From: Stutzerimonas stutzeri
GTDB taxonomy: Bacteria; Pseudomonadota; Gammaproteobacteria; Pseudomonadales; Pseudomonadaceae
Length of the DNA stretch: 64,000 nt
NCBI RefSeq assembly: GCF_000590475.1
Contig: NZ_CP007441.1
Span: 1,990,660-2,054,659, forward strand
Direction: 5' to 3'
Shown here: positions 54,088 through 63,250 of the stretch, one piece after another
How the letters are laid out: every line of letters starts with the position of its first letter
How positions within the stretch are numbered: position 1 is the first letter of the stretch
Notes under the pieces: model-generated
What the model was told of the DNA's origin: nothing
Seen by the model: the letters and a program-made list of their open reading frames with translations, nothing else
Databases searched by the model: none
Position numbers and translations under genes: made by a program

Positions 54088-54567
54088 GTGGATTCGATCA
54101 GCTATAAGCAGCATCTATCGTTTCGCGTGCAGGGCGCACGTTATGCGTTGGCGCTCGATCATGTCAGAGAGCTCATCGATTGCGGTCCGGTAACGCCCGT
54201 ACCGCTCATGCCATCGTTCGTGCTTGGCATCGTCAATGTCCGAGGTTGCATGGTACCCGTCATCGACCTGGCGGCCCGGCTCGACCTGCCCCCAACGCAA
54301 CGGAGCAAGCGCAGCTGTGTTGTGGTTGCCGAAGCGCTGTTCGATCAACAGTCGCATCGTATCGGCCTGCTGGTGGAAGCCGTCGAAACGGTGCTAGACG
54401 TGCATGCAGACGATATCTCTCCGGCGCCAGTTTTTGGCAGCGACATCCGCCAGGATTTCATCGCGGGTGTACTAAACGGCAACCCGGGCGATACGGTCAT
54501 TCTCGATTTACAGCAGTTGGTGATGCTCGGAGACCTGCAGCCGATCTTTCGGGCCGCCGCGCCGTGA
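54088..54567 (+). CDS. cheW: CheW-like coupling protein
   Basis: About 159 residues. The GTG start at 54088 follows GAGG just after the MCP stop; longer in-frame readings lie inside the MCP gene. It has CheW strands: LSFRVQGARYALALDHVREL, MPSFVLGIVNVRGCMVPVID, IGLLVEAVETVLDV and the final VILDLQQLV. It couples the receptor to CheA. It ends within a GTGA overlap with the next gene. Confidence 0.9.
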   Translation: MDSISYKQHLSFRVQGARYALALDHVRELIDCGPVTPVPLMPSFVLGIVNVRGCMVPVIDLAARLDLPPTQRSKRSCVVVAEALFDQQSHRIGLLVEAVETVLDVHADDISPAPVFGSDIRQDFIAGVLNGNPGDTVILDLQQLVMLGDLQPIFRAAAP

Positions 54568-55376
54568 TTGTCGAGCGCCGGCCGCCATGCCTCGCCGACG
54601 AAGACTTTCAGTTCATCCGTGACCTGATGTTCGACGCCTCGGGTATTTCCATGGCCGATCACAAGCGCTCCCTCGTTGCGGGACGTCTCATGCCGCGGTT
54701 GCGTGCGCTGGGGCTTTGCAGCTACGCCGATTATGTGCAGCAACTCCGAAGCGCTGAGCAGCCGGGAGAACGCCGGCTGCTGATCGACCTTCTGACTACC
54801 AATGAGACGTCCTTTTTTCGCGAACCTGCTCATTTTGAAATGCTCGGACGCTGGGTAGAGGAGCAAAACCGTCCTCTACATGTTTGGAGTGCCGCTGGCT
54901 CTTCCGGCCAGGAGGCGTTCAGCATCGCCATGACCCTGGCAGAGCACTGCTCCAGCACGAGCTGGTCGATCATCGGCAGCGATATCAGCCGAAAGGTCAT
55001 GGAGCAGGCCCGACGCGCCGTTTATCCGATGGCGCAGGCGAGCCAATTCCCCCCGGGTTGGCTTGAGCGTTACTGTCTTCGCGGCATCGGTGCCAGCGAG
55101 GGTCTGTTTCGCATTGCCGAGCCGATTCGCCAGCGGGTCGAATTCGGCGAGATCAATCTCATCCAGCCATTGCCCGCTTCGCTCGGCCCGTTTGATGTGA
55201 TTTTTTTGCGTAATCTGCTGATCTACTTCGATAGGCAGCACAAGCGGTTGATCCTCGCGCAATTGCTCGAGCGGCTCCGTGTTGGAGGGTTGCTGTTCAT
55301 TTCCCATGCAGAAAACGTTCAAGGGATGGCGCTGCCGTTACGGGCCGTGCAACCGTCGATATTCGAGCGCCTATGA
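54564..55376 (+). CDS. cheR: CheR-type chemoreceptor methyltransferase
   Basis: A 270-residue SAM-dependent methyltransferase starting at GTG of the GTGA overlap. The N-terminal helical domain (DEDFQFIRDLMFDASGISM, LIDLLTTNETSFFREPAHF) is followed by the Rossmann domain with the SAM motif VWSAAGSSGQEAFSIAM (the usual SAACSTGEEPYS is slightly changed) and FDVIFLRNLLIYFD. It methylates Glu residues on the receptor for adaptation. No TPR extension is present. Confidence 0.92.
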   Translation: MIVERRPPCLADEDFQFIRDLMFDASGISMADHKRSLVAGRLMPRLRALGLCSYADYVQQLRSAEQPGERRLLIDLLTTNETSFFREPAHFEMLGRWVEEQNRPLHVWSAAGSSGQEAFSIAMTLAEHCSSTSWSIIGSDISRKVMEQARRAVYPMAQASQFPPGWLERYCLRGIGASEGLFRIAEPIRQRVEFGEINLIQPLPASLGPFDVIFLRNLLIYFDRQHKRLILAQLLERLRVGGLLFISHAENVQGMALPLRAVQPSIFERL

Positions 55377-56443
55377 CGAAACAAGCTGAGCAAGACAGCG
55401 ACATAGCGGTATTCATCATCGATCCGTCGGCGTTGGCGCGGCAGACTTTGGCGGGCTGCATCAATGCCCATCCACAGATGACGGTGATCGGTCAGGCGTC
55501 CGATCCGTTGTTCGCGCTGGCAAAAATGAAAAAGCGCTGGCCGGATGTCATGGTGCTGGATCTCGAGACACCAGAGACGGATGGCTTGGCCTTTCTACGC
55601 AAGGTCATGGCCGAGCGACCCACACCGGTCATCGTCTGCTCGGCGCTCGACAAAGCCCACACGTCGGCCAGCCTGGAGGCTCTCGCAGCGGGAGCAGTGA
55701 GTGTGCTGATCAAAGCCCGGTTAGGGGTTCGTGACGGGTTGCAGCAACTGTCCGGCGAGTTGCTCAGGCAGATCGAGATCGCCGCGCGCAGCCGTCCGCA
55801 GCCAACAGAACGGTTGCTCGAAGCGAGTATGTCGGCCGGCGAGCCACCTATGCATCCGTTAAACCAGCAATCGTGCAGCCAACGGCTTGTGGCAATTGGT
55901 GCTTCTACCGGTGGAACCCAGGCGTTGGAGCGCGTGCTGTGTAAGTTGGATAAGGACTGTCCTGGACTGGTCATCGTCCAACACATGCCTGCCGGCTTTA
56001 CCACCGCGTTCGCGCAGCGCCTGGACAATCGCTGCCGGATCGAGGTGCGAGAGGCCCGCCATCATGACGTTGTGCGCAGCGGCGTCGCATTCATCGCACC
56101 GGGAGGACGACAGACTGCGGTAAAGCGGCACGGCGGAAAGACGCTGATCGAGATCAGCGACGGCCCGCCAGTGAATCATCACAAACCCTCGGTGGATGTA
56201 CTTTTCGAATCCGTGGCCCGCTGCGTCGGCGCCGATGCTCTGGGCATCATCATGACCGGTATGGGACATGATGGATCGAGGGGGATGTTGGCCATGCGCA
56301 ACTCCGGTGCGTCTACACTGGCTCAAGATGAGGCCAGTTGCGTCGTCTACGGCATGCCGAAGGAGGCGCTACGATTGGGTGCGGTGCAACATTCGGTCGA
56401 TCTGGATGGCCTGGTCCACGCGATTCAGGCGTTTGGAAAATGA
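55373..56443 (+). CDS. cheB: CheB receptor methylesterase/response regulator
   Basis: A 356-residue enzyme with an N-terminal receiver domain (phosphoacceptor D63 in VLDLETPETDG) and a C-terminal methylesterase with S178 (GASTGGT), H204 (VQHMPAGF) and D300 (MTGMGHDG) as the catalytic triad. In the acidic pocket the usual Asp-Asp pair reads D17-P18 (IIDPSA), which may weaken phosphorylation. ATGA overlap with cheR. It counteracts CheR in adaptation. No cheD is seen in the operon. Confidence 0.93.
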   Translation: MTKQAEQDSDIAVFIIDPSALARQTLAGCINAHPQMTVIGQASDPLFALAKMKKRWPDVMVLDLETPETDGLAFLRKVMAERPTPVIVCSALDKAHTSASLEALAAGAVSVLIKARLGVRDGLQQLSGELLRQIEIAARSRPQPTERLLEASMSAGEPPMHPLNQQSCSQRLVAIGASTGGTQALERVLCKLDKDCPGLVIVQHMPAGFTTAFAQRLDNRCRIEVREARHHDVVRSGVAFIAPGGRQTAVKRHGGKTLIEISDGPPVNHHKPSVDVLFESVARCVGADALGIIMTGMGHDGSRGMLAMRNSGASTLAQDEASCVVYGMPKEALRLGAVQHSVDLDGLVHAIQAFGK

Positions 56444-56572
56444 AGGCAGCTATTCATGCTCCGCGGAACGCGGGGCAATACCACGACGATTCAGTCTGAG
56501 CGGGTAACGTCAAATGGGACGGATGTGACAAGCCATAACCGTACAGGGATGAAATATTGAAGGAGCAAAGCT

Positions 56573-57214
56573 ATGACGTATCGTCTATTACTGGCCGATG
56601 ACCACGAACTGATCCGAGCCGGTGTCCGGATCATGATTCAGGGGATGGATCAGTACGAGATCGTCGCAGAAGCTGAGGATGGCCCCGAAGCGGTCACACT
56701 TGCCAACGAGCATAAACCGGACATTGTGATACTGGACATTTCGATGAAGGGAGGCGGTGGGCTTGAAGCGCTGCGCTCGATCGCTGAGGTCAGCCCGACA
56801 AGCAAGGTGTTGATGTTATCCATGCATACCGATGCGGAAACGGTGTTCGAGGCCTTGCAGCAGGGTGCGACTGGCTACTTGCTGAAAGACGCAGCCAAGG
56901 CCGAGCTGCACCTGGCGCTGCGCGCGGTCAGTCGCGGCGAGCGGTATCTCAGCTCGGCGATCATGCAGCCGGTCATTGCCCAGGCGCTGGCGAAACCTGC
57001 AGTAGAGGCCGAAGGCCTGACCCAGCGTCAGATCGAAATTCTTCGACTGATCACACGCGGTACCTCGACACGCGCCATCGCCGAAGGGCTAAGCCTGAGT
57101 GTCAAGACTGTGGAAGCGCACCGATCACAGATCATGCGGCGTTTGAACATCCATGACGTTCCCGGCCTAGTCCTCTACGCAGTGCGCGAAGGAATCATTA
57201 GCCCCGACGATTAG
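56573..57214 (+). CDS. LuxR/NarL-family response regulator
   Basis: A 213-residue two-domain regulator. The receiver has D9/D10, phosphoacceptor D55 (IVILDISMKGGGG) and K in YLLKDAAKAE. The LuxR-type HTH (LTQRQIEILRLITRGTSTRA followed by VKTVEAHRSQIMRRL) lies at about residues 148-205. AAGGAGC precedes the ATG. It follows cheB by 129 bases on the same strand, so it may be the transcriptional output of the chemosensory system or respond to a kinase elsewhere. Confidence 0.92.
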   Translation: MTYRLLLADDHELIRAGVRIMIQGMDQYEIVAEAEDGPEAVTLANEHKPDIVILDISMKGGGGLEALRSIAEVSPTSKVLMLSMHTDAETVFEALQQGATGYLLKDAAKAELHLALRAVSRGERYLSSAIMQPVIAQALAKPAVEAEGLTQRQIEILRLITRGTSTRAIAEGLSLSVKTVEAHRSQIMRRLNIHDVPGLVLYAVREGIISPDD

Positions 57215-57581
57215 TTCGTGACCGCGACTGAAACTGGGGCTATACGTCGTCTCAGAAGCACATCATTGGCAATAAATCTTGGCCATATCCTGCCATGACT
57301 GCTCCAAGCCAATAGCTGTCTCCGCGGAAGTCGGCTATCGGCCCGGTAGCGAACAAAACCTTACTTTCCCTTTACGTCCGCTTCACACGAAGCTGACGGT
57401 CAGCGGCGTAAAGTTCTGTTCAGGCTGATGGAACAGCCGGCTCCATTGGGTGGACCCGCCGCGGCCGGGCTGTCTATTCCGACAGCTGTTGCAGACGCGG
57501 CGGTCCGCTATTTTTTTACCTTGACTTTGGCATCGTGCGAAAGCAGGTCGGTTTAAACATTTCGTGGGGAGACCCGTCACC
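57215..57581. other. 367-base region ahead of mucD with a highly structured transcript candidate
   Basis: Contains a degenerate copy of the dispersed motif (CGGCCCGGTAGC near 57339), followed from about 57375 by a chain of potential stem-loops: GCTTC-ACAC-GAAGC, GCTGAC-G-GTCAGC, GGCTG-ATGGAA-CAGCC and the branched structure at 57452-57506 ending in a T-run. No gene is supported. The ATGGAA hexaloop resembles a CsrA/RsmA site. A leader RNA or an sRNA is plausible. Confidence 0.45.
57452..57516 (+). terminator. Branched intrinsic-terminator-like structure upstream of mucD
   Basis: GGACCCGCCGC (57452-57462) pairs with GCGGCGGTCC (57497-57506) with one bulged C. The enclosed loop holds a perfect hairpin GCTGTC-TATTCC-GACAGC (57469-57486). 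A run of seven T follows (57510-57516). It ends 65 bases before the mucD start, so it either terminates an upstream RNA or acts as an attenuator. Confidence 0.6.
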
Positions 57582-58988
57582 ATGATCGCTCAAAAAAATT
57601 TCCTGGCTGTCGTGGCTGGCGTTGCGTTATTTGCGCAGACGCTCGTCGCTCATGCCGAACTGCCGGACTTCACACCATTGGTCGAGAACGCCTCGCCGGC
57701 GGTGGTCAATATCAGCACCAAGCAGACCACGCCTGTACGTGGCGGGCCGGCGCAGATGCCAGACCTCGAAGGCATACCCCCCATGTTCCGTGACTTCTTC
57801 GAGCGCGGCATGCCGCAACAGCCGGATCGTCAGCGCGAGGTTCAGTCTCTGGGCTCCGGTTTCATCATTTCCGAAGACGGCTACATCTTGACCAACAACC
57901 ATGTGGTCGCCGATGCCGACGAAATCATGGTGCGTTTGCCTGATCGCAGCGAACAAAAGGCCAAGCTGGTTGGCGCCGATCCGCGCAGCGACGTCGCGCT
58001 GTTGAAAATCGATGGAGACGATCTGCCAATCGTGCAGATTGGCAACTCCGAGCAATTGAAGGCGGGGGAGTGGGTCGTTGCCATCGGTTCGCCGTTCGGC
58101 TTCGATCATACGGTCACCGCTGGGGTGGTCAGCGCGACTGGGCGTAGCCTGCCGAACGAGAGCTATGTGCCGTTCATTCAGACGGACGTGGCGATCAACC
58201 CAGGTAACTCGGGCGGCCCGCTATTCAATCTGGACGGTGAAGTAGTCGGCATCAACTCCCAGATATTCACCCGCTCCGGCGGCTTCATGGGGCTGTCGTT
58301 CGCCATCCCGATCGATGTCGCCATGGATGTCGCCAATCAGCTGCGTGAAGACGGCAAGGTCAGCCGGGGTTGGCTCGGCGTGGTCATTCAGGAAGTAAAT
58401 AAGGATCTGGCCGAGTCTTTCGGTCTGGAACGTCCAGCCGGTGCACTGGTTGCGCAGGTCATGGACGGCGGTCCGGCAGCCAAGGGCGGCCTGAAGGTCG
58501 GCGATGTCATCCTGAGCCTGGACGGCAAAGCCATCGACATGTCTGGCGATCTGCCGCATCTGGTTGGCGCGATGAAGCCGGGCAGCTCGGCCAAACTCGA
58601 AGTGGTTCGTGAGGGCGACCGCAAGACGTTGACGCTGGAAATCGGCGCCCTGCCCGAAGATGGTGATCTACTGGCCTCGGCCGGCGGCTCGGGTGGCGCC
58701 ATGAGCAGCGATAACCGCTTGGGTGTGTCCGTAACCGAGCTGACCGACGCGCAGCGTCAGTCGCTCGAAATCAGCGGTGGGGTCGTCATCAGGGACGTCA
58801 GCCAGGGGCCTGCGGCGATGATCGGCCTGCGCCCGGGAGACGTCATCACGCACCTCAACAACGAGGCGATCGATTCGGTCAAAACCTTCAGCAAAGTGGT
58901 CAAGGCGCTGCCGAAGAACCGCTCCGTGTCGATGCGTGTCCTGCGTGAAGGGCGGGCGAGCTTCATTACCTTCAGGCTCCCCGACTAA
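57582..58988 (+). CDS. mucD: DegP/HtrA-family periplasmic serine protease, MucD-like
   Basis: A 468-residue protease with a signal peptide (LFAQTLVAHA-E). The catalytic triad is H107 (TNNHVVADA), D137 (PRSDVALL) and S210 (NPGNSGGP). Two PDZ domains follow (about residues 265-350 and 370-465). It degrades misfolded periplasmic proteins and in pseudomonads restrains the AlgU envelope-stress response. The ATG follows GGGGAGA and is preferred over an in-frame GTG/TTG slightly upstream. Here it stands alone, without algU-mucABC in the window. Confidence 0.93.
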   Translation: MIAQKNFLAVVAGVALFAQTLVAHAELPDFTPLVENASPAVVNISTKQTTPVRGGPAQMPDLEGIPPMFRDFFERGMPQQPDRQREVQSLGSGFIISEDGYILTNNHVVADADEIMVRLPDRSEQKAKLVGADPRSDVALLKIDGDDLPIVQIGNSEQLKAGEWVVAIGSPFGFDHTVTAGVVSATGRSLPNESYVPFIQTDVAINPGNSGGPLFNLDGEVVGINSQIFTRSGGFMGLSFAIPIDVAMDVANQLREDGKVSRGWLGVVIQEVNKDLAESFGLERPAGALVAQVMDGGPAAKGGLKVGDVILSLDGKAIDMSGDLPHLVGAMKPGSSAKLEVVREGDRKTLTLEIGALPEDGDLLASAGGSGGAMSSDNRLGVSVTELTDAQRQSLEISGGVVIRDVSQGPAAMIGLRPGDVITHLNNEAIDSVKTFSKVVKALPKNRSVSMRVLREGRASFITFRLPD

Positions 58989-59014
58989 CCCGTTCGGGTT
59001 GTCCTACAGCTGAT

Positions 59015-59038
59015 AAGGCCCGCTTAGTGCGGGCCTTT
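59015..59038 (+). terminator. Rho-independent terminator after mucD
   Basis: AAGGCCCGC and GCGGGCCTT form a nine-base-pair stem with a TTAGT loop, followed by TTCG. It lies 27 bases after the mucD stop and also faces the convergent cupin gene. Confidence 0.85.
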
Positions 59039-59055
59039 CGCTATCTGGAGATTGC

Positions 59056-59385
59056 CTAGTCGACCACGAACAACTTGGCGCCGACCGTTGTAGAGGAGCG
59101 GTGCGCTTCGGCATTGTCGGCGACTTGGTAGCTCATGCCGGGTTTTAGGACGAAGGCACGACCATCGTCCAATTCGGTATGCAGCTCACCTTCGAGACAG
59201 AACAGAATATGGCCTTTGCTGCACCAGTGATCGGCGAGATAGCCTGCGCTGTATTCGACTATCCGTACGCGGATTTCGCCAAACTGGCAGGTGCGCCAGA
59301 GGGCGCTGCCGCGCTCGCCCGAATGTTCATTTGGTTGAATCAATGACCAGTCGGTAATGCCGAATGGAATGCCGTTCAAGTTCAC
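59056..59385 (-). CDS. DHCW-motif cupin-fold protein
   Basis: A 109-residue cupin. The best start is GTG at 59385 (reading NLNGIPFGITDWS), which follows AAAAGGG; a longer frame would run into the upstream gene's tail. The signature is ADHWCSKGHILFCLEGEL, carrying the Asp-His-Trp-Cys motif in the first cupin box, and FVLKPGMSYQVADN in the second. The family has no assigned function that I know. It lies 11 bases after the DUF1272 gene, forming a two-gene operon. Confidence 0.85.
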   Translation of the reverse strand: MNLNGIPFGITDWSLIQPNEHSGERGSALWRTCQFGEIRVRIVEYSAGYLADHWCSKGHILFCLEGELHTELDDGRAFVLKPGMSYQVADNAEAHRSSTTVGAKLFVVD

Positions 59386-59396
59386 GAATGACCCTT

Positions 59397-59654
59397 TTAG
59401 GTGTCCCGGTTTGCCGGGTTGCATCCCTGCGGCTTGTACACGCGCTGGGTGGAGGCGGGGTTGTTGGTAAGCTTCTCGACCGGCCTGCGGGGACGGGTGA
59501 CCAGCTCACCGCCACAGTTGGGACAGACGAAGCCAAGTCTGGCTTCTGCGCAGGTCGTGCAGAAGGTGCATTCAAAGGAGCAAATCAATGCGTCAGAGGA
59601 TTGCGGCGGCAGGTCGATGTCGCAACATTCGCAGCCGGGCCGAAGTTCCAACAT
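59397..59654 (-). CDS. DUF1272 zinc-ribbon protein
   Basis: An 85-residue protein starting MLELRPGCECCDIDLPP after AGAGGG. Cys-rich motifs CECCD, CSFECTFCTTCAE and CPNCGGELV indicate one or two zinc-binding knuckles, matching the DUF1272 family. Function is unknown. The C-terminal 20 residues are basic and Pro-rich. It precedes the DHCW cupin gene in a small minus-strand operon. Confidence 0.88.
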   Translation of the reverse strand: MLELRPGCECCDIDLPPQSSDALICSFECTFCTTCAEARLGFVCPNCGGELVTRPRRPVEKLTNNPASTQRVYKPQGCNPANRDT

Positions 59655-59865
59655 ATCAATGTCCCTCTTTTTGGAATGGTCTATCGAGTGCGTCCGCAGC
59701 GATTGAACTGATGGGCCGCCTGGCGCGAATGTTTTGGAGTCAAGGATCGTCGGCACGGATCGCTTAAGCTAAAGCGCTCATTCAACACCGTACCTCCTTG
59801 TTCCCGCAACGTCGGACGACTTGAGTACTGTCGATGCCGCACTGCATGTGCATAACACGATATTC

Positions 59866-62800
59866 ATGCCTCTTGGTCGAGGCATCAGGGGTAACGCTAT
59901 TTTGAGCCACGCAAGTAGAGCGAAACCGGTCCGTTCCGTACCGTTGCGCAGCCGTCTGCTGACCATCGCGCTTGCCGGAATCCTGCCCCTGGCACTGGTC
60001 GCCGGTCTGGGTCTGGTATCGATCGTCAGCGAGCAGAAGCATATAGCTCAGCAACGCAGCCTTGAAGTAACGCGCCTGGCCGCTACTGCAATCGAGATCG
60101 AGCTGGTGCGCTCTATGAACTTGCTGCAGGCATTGTCGCAATCACCCTTGCTGGAGGAAGGCGACTTAGGAACCTTTGCCGAGATGGTTTTGCGCGTATT
60201 GCCGACGGTTCCCAGCTGGCATTCGCTGCTGGTCATCACGCCGGAGGGCGAGGTCGTTCAGCGCGTTTCGTTGCATAACTCGCCCGGATCGAAAGTGATA
60301 GCGGAACCTGGCAGCTTCATTGAAATGCTTAGCACGGGAGAGCCGCAGATTGGCAACATGGCGCAAGGGCCTCGTGGCTCGTGGGGCATTCCTTTGCGCG
60401 TACCGGTACATGCTGGCGAGGATATCCGCTACATCCTGACGACGGTGCTCGACCCCGAAGCCATCGCTGACGTCATTAACAACAGGCGGTTGCCGAAGGG
60501 TTGGGTGACCACTGTGCTGGATGCCGGTGGTTCCCGTATCGCCAGGTCTCAACACCATATCGAGACCCTGGGACAGCCTGCTTCTCCAACCCTGGCGAAG
60601 TTGCTGGAGGAGGACAAGGCAGAAGAAGGCATGGGCCTGACGGAGACTATCGAGGGTGCGTCTGTCTTCACTGCGTTCGTGCGGTTGTTTCCTTCAAGAT
60701 GGGTGGTGGCGACCGGGGTCCCCACCGACGATGTTCAGGCCGGTGCCGTCAGAGCCTTTACGTTTTACGGCGGGGGGCTGCTGCTCTCTCTGTTGTTTGC
60801 GGTCGCTGCGGCGCTGTTCGCGACGCGGCGGATCAATGTACCGATGCGTCAGTTGCGTCGGGCGGCGCAGGCCATCGGTCGAGGCCAGTCGGTGCTTCAG
60901 GCGCCGGAGAGCGAGATCGAGGAAGTGCGCGAGGTGGGACGGGCGCTCGCTGCCGCAGCGCAGGCGCGCCAGGAGAGCGAAGCCGAGCGTGACAGCATGT
61001 TGGCGCGCCTGGAACTGGCTCAGCAGGATCTCACGGAGCAGGTCAGCGATCTGGAATCACTGCAGGCACTCGGCAACCGATTGCTGCAATTGCCGACACT
61101 GGACGATCAACTGCAGGCAATCGTTGAGGTGCTGTGTGAGTTGCATGGTGCCGAGCACGGCTTGCTGGCGATCAGGGAAGGAAATTCTTCGTTGTGCATT
61201 CATGCGTCGAAAGGCTTTTCAGCTTCATCGCTGCTGCTGTTGAAAAACCAATCGCTTGAGGGCAGCGTGGATGGAGCCGCTGTCCTGGAAGGCCGTCGAG
61301 TGACCGTCGCGGATGCCGAAGGCGATCCACGTTTTGTCGAGCTCGTCCCGATAGCCTGTGCCGAGGGTTTCCGCTCGGTGCATGCCACGCCCATCAGGCA
61401 CAGTGATGGTAGTGTCCTCGGGGCGTTGTCCGTGCAGCTGGTGGATAGACGGTTCCCCACTGAGCGCGAAGTGCGCCTGGCCGATCTCGCGGCGGGGCTC
61501 GCCGCCGTCTTCATCGATCGGGCACGCGCCCAGACCAAAGCCGGCATGTTCGAGCAGCGTCTACGGGTTGCATTGGATTCGTCCTCGGTGCCGTTCAGTA
61601 TTCTTTCTACGCTGCACGATGCGGCAGGGCAGGCGACGGATTTTCTGCTGGCCTTCATCAACCCGACGGGAGCCGCCTTCCTGCGCGGAACGGTGACGGA
61701 ACTGACCGGCCGTCGTCTGACCGACGTGCTGGGCCCCAACGCCAACTCCCAGGTTCTGGAAACGCTGGTGGCGGTGGCGACTTATAAACAACCGCATGAC
61801 TTGGAATTGCGCAGCACCGCGTTCGGCGGCGATCGCTGGGTACGTCTGGTCGCAACACCATATGAGCAGAGCATTGCCGTCTGGTTCGCCGACGTGACGC
61901 AAGCCAAGCAGCAGGAGCAAGCCATCCTGGACGCTGACCGGCGCAAGGATGAATTCCTCGCGACATTGGCTCATGAACTGCGCAACCCGCTCGCACCGAT
62001 ACGCCTGGCGGCGGGCCTTTTCGGATCACCCGGCGCGTCCGAAGCGCAGAAGCAGCGCAGCCAACAGATCATCGAGCGGCAGGTGCGGCACATGGCGTTG
62101 CTGTTGGACGACCTGTTCGATATTTCGCGTATCACTCTCGGCAAGCTGGTGCTGCGCAAGGAGTCGCTGGATCTGGGCGCGGTCATCGAGGCGGCGGTCG
62201 AGACCGCTCGCGCCAAGATCGAGGCGAAACAGCATGAGCTGATCGTGGAGGTGCCGGCGCAGCCGATCCTGCTGGAAGCCGATCCGCTTCGGCTCGAACA
62301 GATACTTGTTAACCTGCTCAACAATGCGGCCAAGTTCACCGCGCCGGGCGGACGGATTCGTATCAGCGCCACACTGATGGGCGACACGGCCATGATTTCA
62401 GTGATCGATAACGGCCTGGGTATCGCTTGCGAACACCTCCAGCTGATTTTCGAACGTTTCGCGCAGATCCCCACGAGCCGATCCCAGGTCAATTCCGGTC
62501 TGGGTATTGGTCTGGCCCTGGCCAGGGGTTTGGCCAATCTTCATGGTGGCGACATTCGCGTCAGTAGTGCGGGGCTGGGGCAGGGCGCTGAGTTCCGACT
62601 GATCCTGCCGACACTCGTGTTGTCGCCGAGCGACGAACAACGTGCGGACGCCGGCAAGGTTACGGTCCATGCGCGGCGGGTCCTCGTCGCGGATGACAAC
62701 CGGGATATCGCCGAAACCATGGCTGAAGTCCTTCGGCTGGAAGGCCACGAGGTGCATCTGGCCTTCGACGGAAGTGAAGCCTTCGAGCGCTATCAGCAGC

Positions 62801-63024
62801 TCCAGCCGGAAGTGGTCTTGCTGGATATCGGTATGCCTGGCCTGCGCGGCGATGAGGTGGCGCGGATGATCCGTGCACAGCCCGCGGGGCCCCACGTTCG
62901 GCTGGTGGCGATTACCGGCTGGGGACAGCCGAGCGACAAGGCGAATGCTCTGGCGGCCGGGTTCGACGTGCACATGACCAAGCCCGTCGATATCAACCGG
63001 CTGATTTCCCTAGTGGGCGCTTGA
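59866..63024 (+). CDS. Hybrid sensor histidine kinase (dCache, HAMP, GAF, PAS, HisKA, HATPase, REC)
   Basis: About 1052 residues if the ATG at 59866 is used; TTG starts at 59821 and 59902 are also possible and none has a strong ribosome-binding site. Order: TM1 (SRLLTIALAGILPLALVAGLG), a periplasmic double-Cache-type sensor of about 240 residues, TM2 (FYGGGLLLSLLFAVAAALFA), HAMP, a coiled coil, GAF (LLQLPTLDDQL to VFIDRARA), PAS, HisKA with the phospho-His at about residue 703 (HELRNPLAPIR), HATPase (NLLNNAAKFT, GLGIGLALA) and a receiver with Asp at about 987 (VLLDIGMPG). It senses an unknown small molecule. No cognate regulator gene is adjacent. Confidence 0.9.
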   Translation: MPLGRGIRGNAILSHASRAKPVRSVPLRSRLLTIALAGILPLALVAGLGLVSIVSEQKHIAQQRSLEVTRLAATAIEIELVRSMNLLQALSQSPLLEEGDLGTFAEMVLRVLPTVPSWHSLLVITPEGEVVQRVSLHNSPGSKVIAEPGSFIEMLSTGEPQIGNMAQGPRGSWGIPLRVPVHAGEDIRYILTTVLDPEAIADVINNRRLPKGWVTTVLDAGGSRIARSQHHIETLGQPASPTLAKLLEEDKAEEGMGLTETIEGASVFTAFVRLFPSRWVVATGVPTDDVQAGAVRAFTFYGGGLLLSLLFAVAAALFATRRINVPMRQLRRAAQAIGRGQSVLQAPESEIEEVREVGRALAAAAQARQESEAERDSMLARLELAQQDLTEQVSDLESLQALGNRLLQLPTLDDQLQAIVEVLCELHGAEHGLLAIREGNSSLCIHASKGFSASSLLLLKNQSLEGSVDGAAVLEGRRVTVADAEGDPRFVELVPIACAEGFRSVHATPIRHSDGSVLGALSVQLVDRRFPTEREVRLADLAAGLAAVFIDRARAQTKAGMFEQRLRVALDSSSVPFSILSTLHDAAGQATDFLLAFINPTGAAFLRGTVTELTGRRLTDVLGPNANSQVLETLVAVATYKQPHDLELRSTAFGGDRWVRLVATPYEQSIAVWFADVTQAKQQEQAILDADRRKDEFLATLAHELRNPLAPIRLAAGLFGSPGASEAQKQRSQQIIERQVRHMALLLDDLFDISRITLGKLVLRKESLDLGAVIEAAVETARAKIEAKQHELIVEVPAQPILLEADPLRLEQILVNLLNNAAKFTAPGGRIRISATLMGDTAMISVIDNGLGIACEHLQLIFERFAQIPTSRSQVNSGLGIGLALARGLANLHGGDIRVSSAGLGQGAEFRLILPTLVLSPSDEQRADAGKVTVHARRVLVADDNRDIAETMAEVLRLEGHEVHLAFDGSEAFERYQQLQPEVVLLDIGMPGLRGDEVARMIRAQPAGPHVRLVAITGWGQPSDKANALAAGFDVHMTKPVDINRLISLVGA

Positions 63025-63250
63025 AACCATGCCTGCTGAAGTTTCAGCAACCTGTCGCTATCCGCTCGTGTTGTAGAGGCAAGCGCCCTGGCTCTCTGGC
63101 GGAGCGTTAGCGCGCGGTGGGCCTACTGAAAATGCCGGTCCGTCGGATGCTCAGCAAAAACCAGGTGCCGGGCGCGGATATTTCTGGCACCTTGGCCATC
63201 TGATTTGTAGCTGCCAGGGCGACGTCGAGCGTTCTGGTGCGCAATGAAGT
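63025..63250. other. Promoter region of the glycine-riboswitch transcript
   Basis: 226 bases between the hybrid kinase gene and the first glycine aptamer. It should hold the promoter of the DadA-like transcript. I see no gene and no clear terminator for the kinase. Confidence 0.4.

Noticed and set aside
57521..57557. Sigma-70 promoter TTGACT ... TTTAAA ahead of mucD
   Set aside because: The spacing is about 25 bases, too long for a -35/-10 pair, and no better -10 was found; no AlgU-type GAACTT box at the right distance either.
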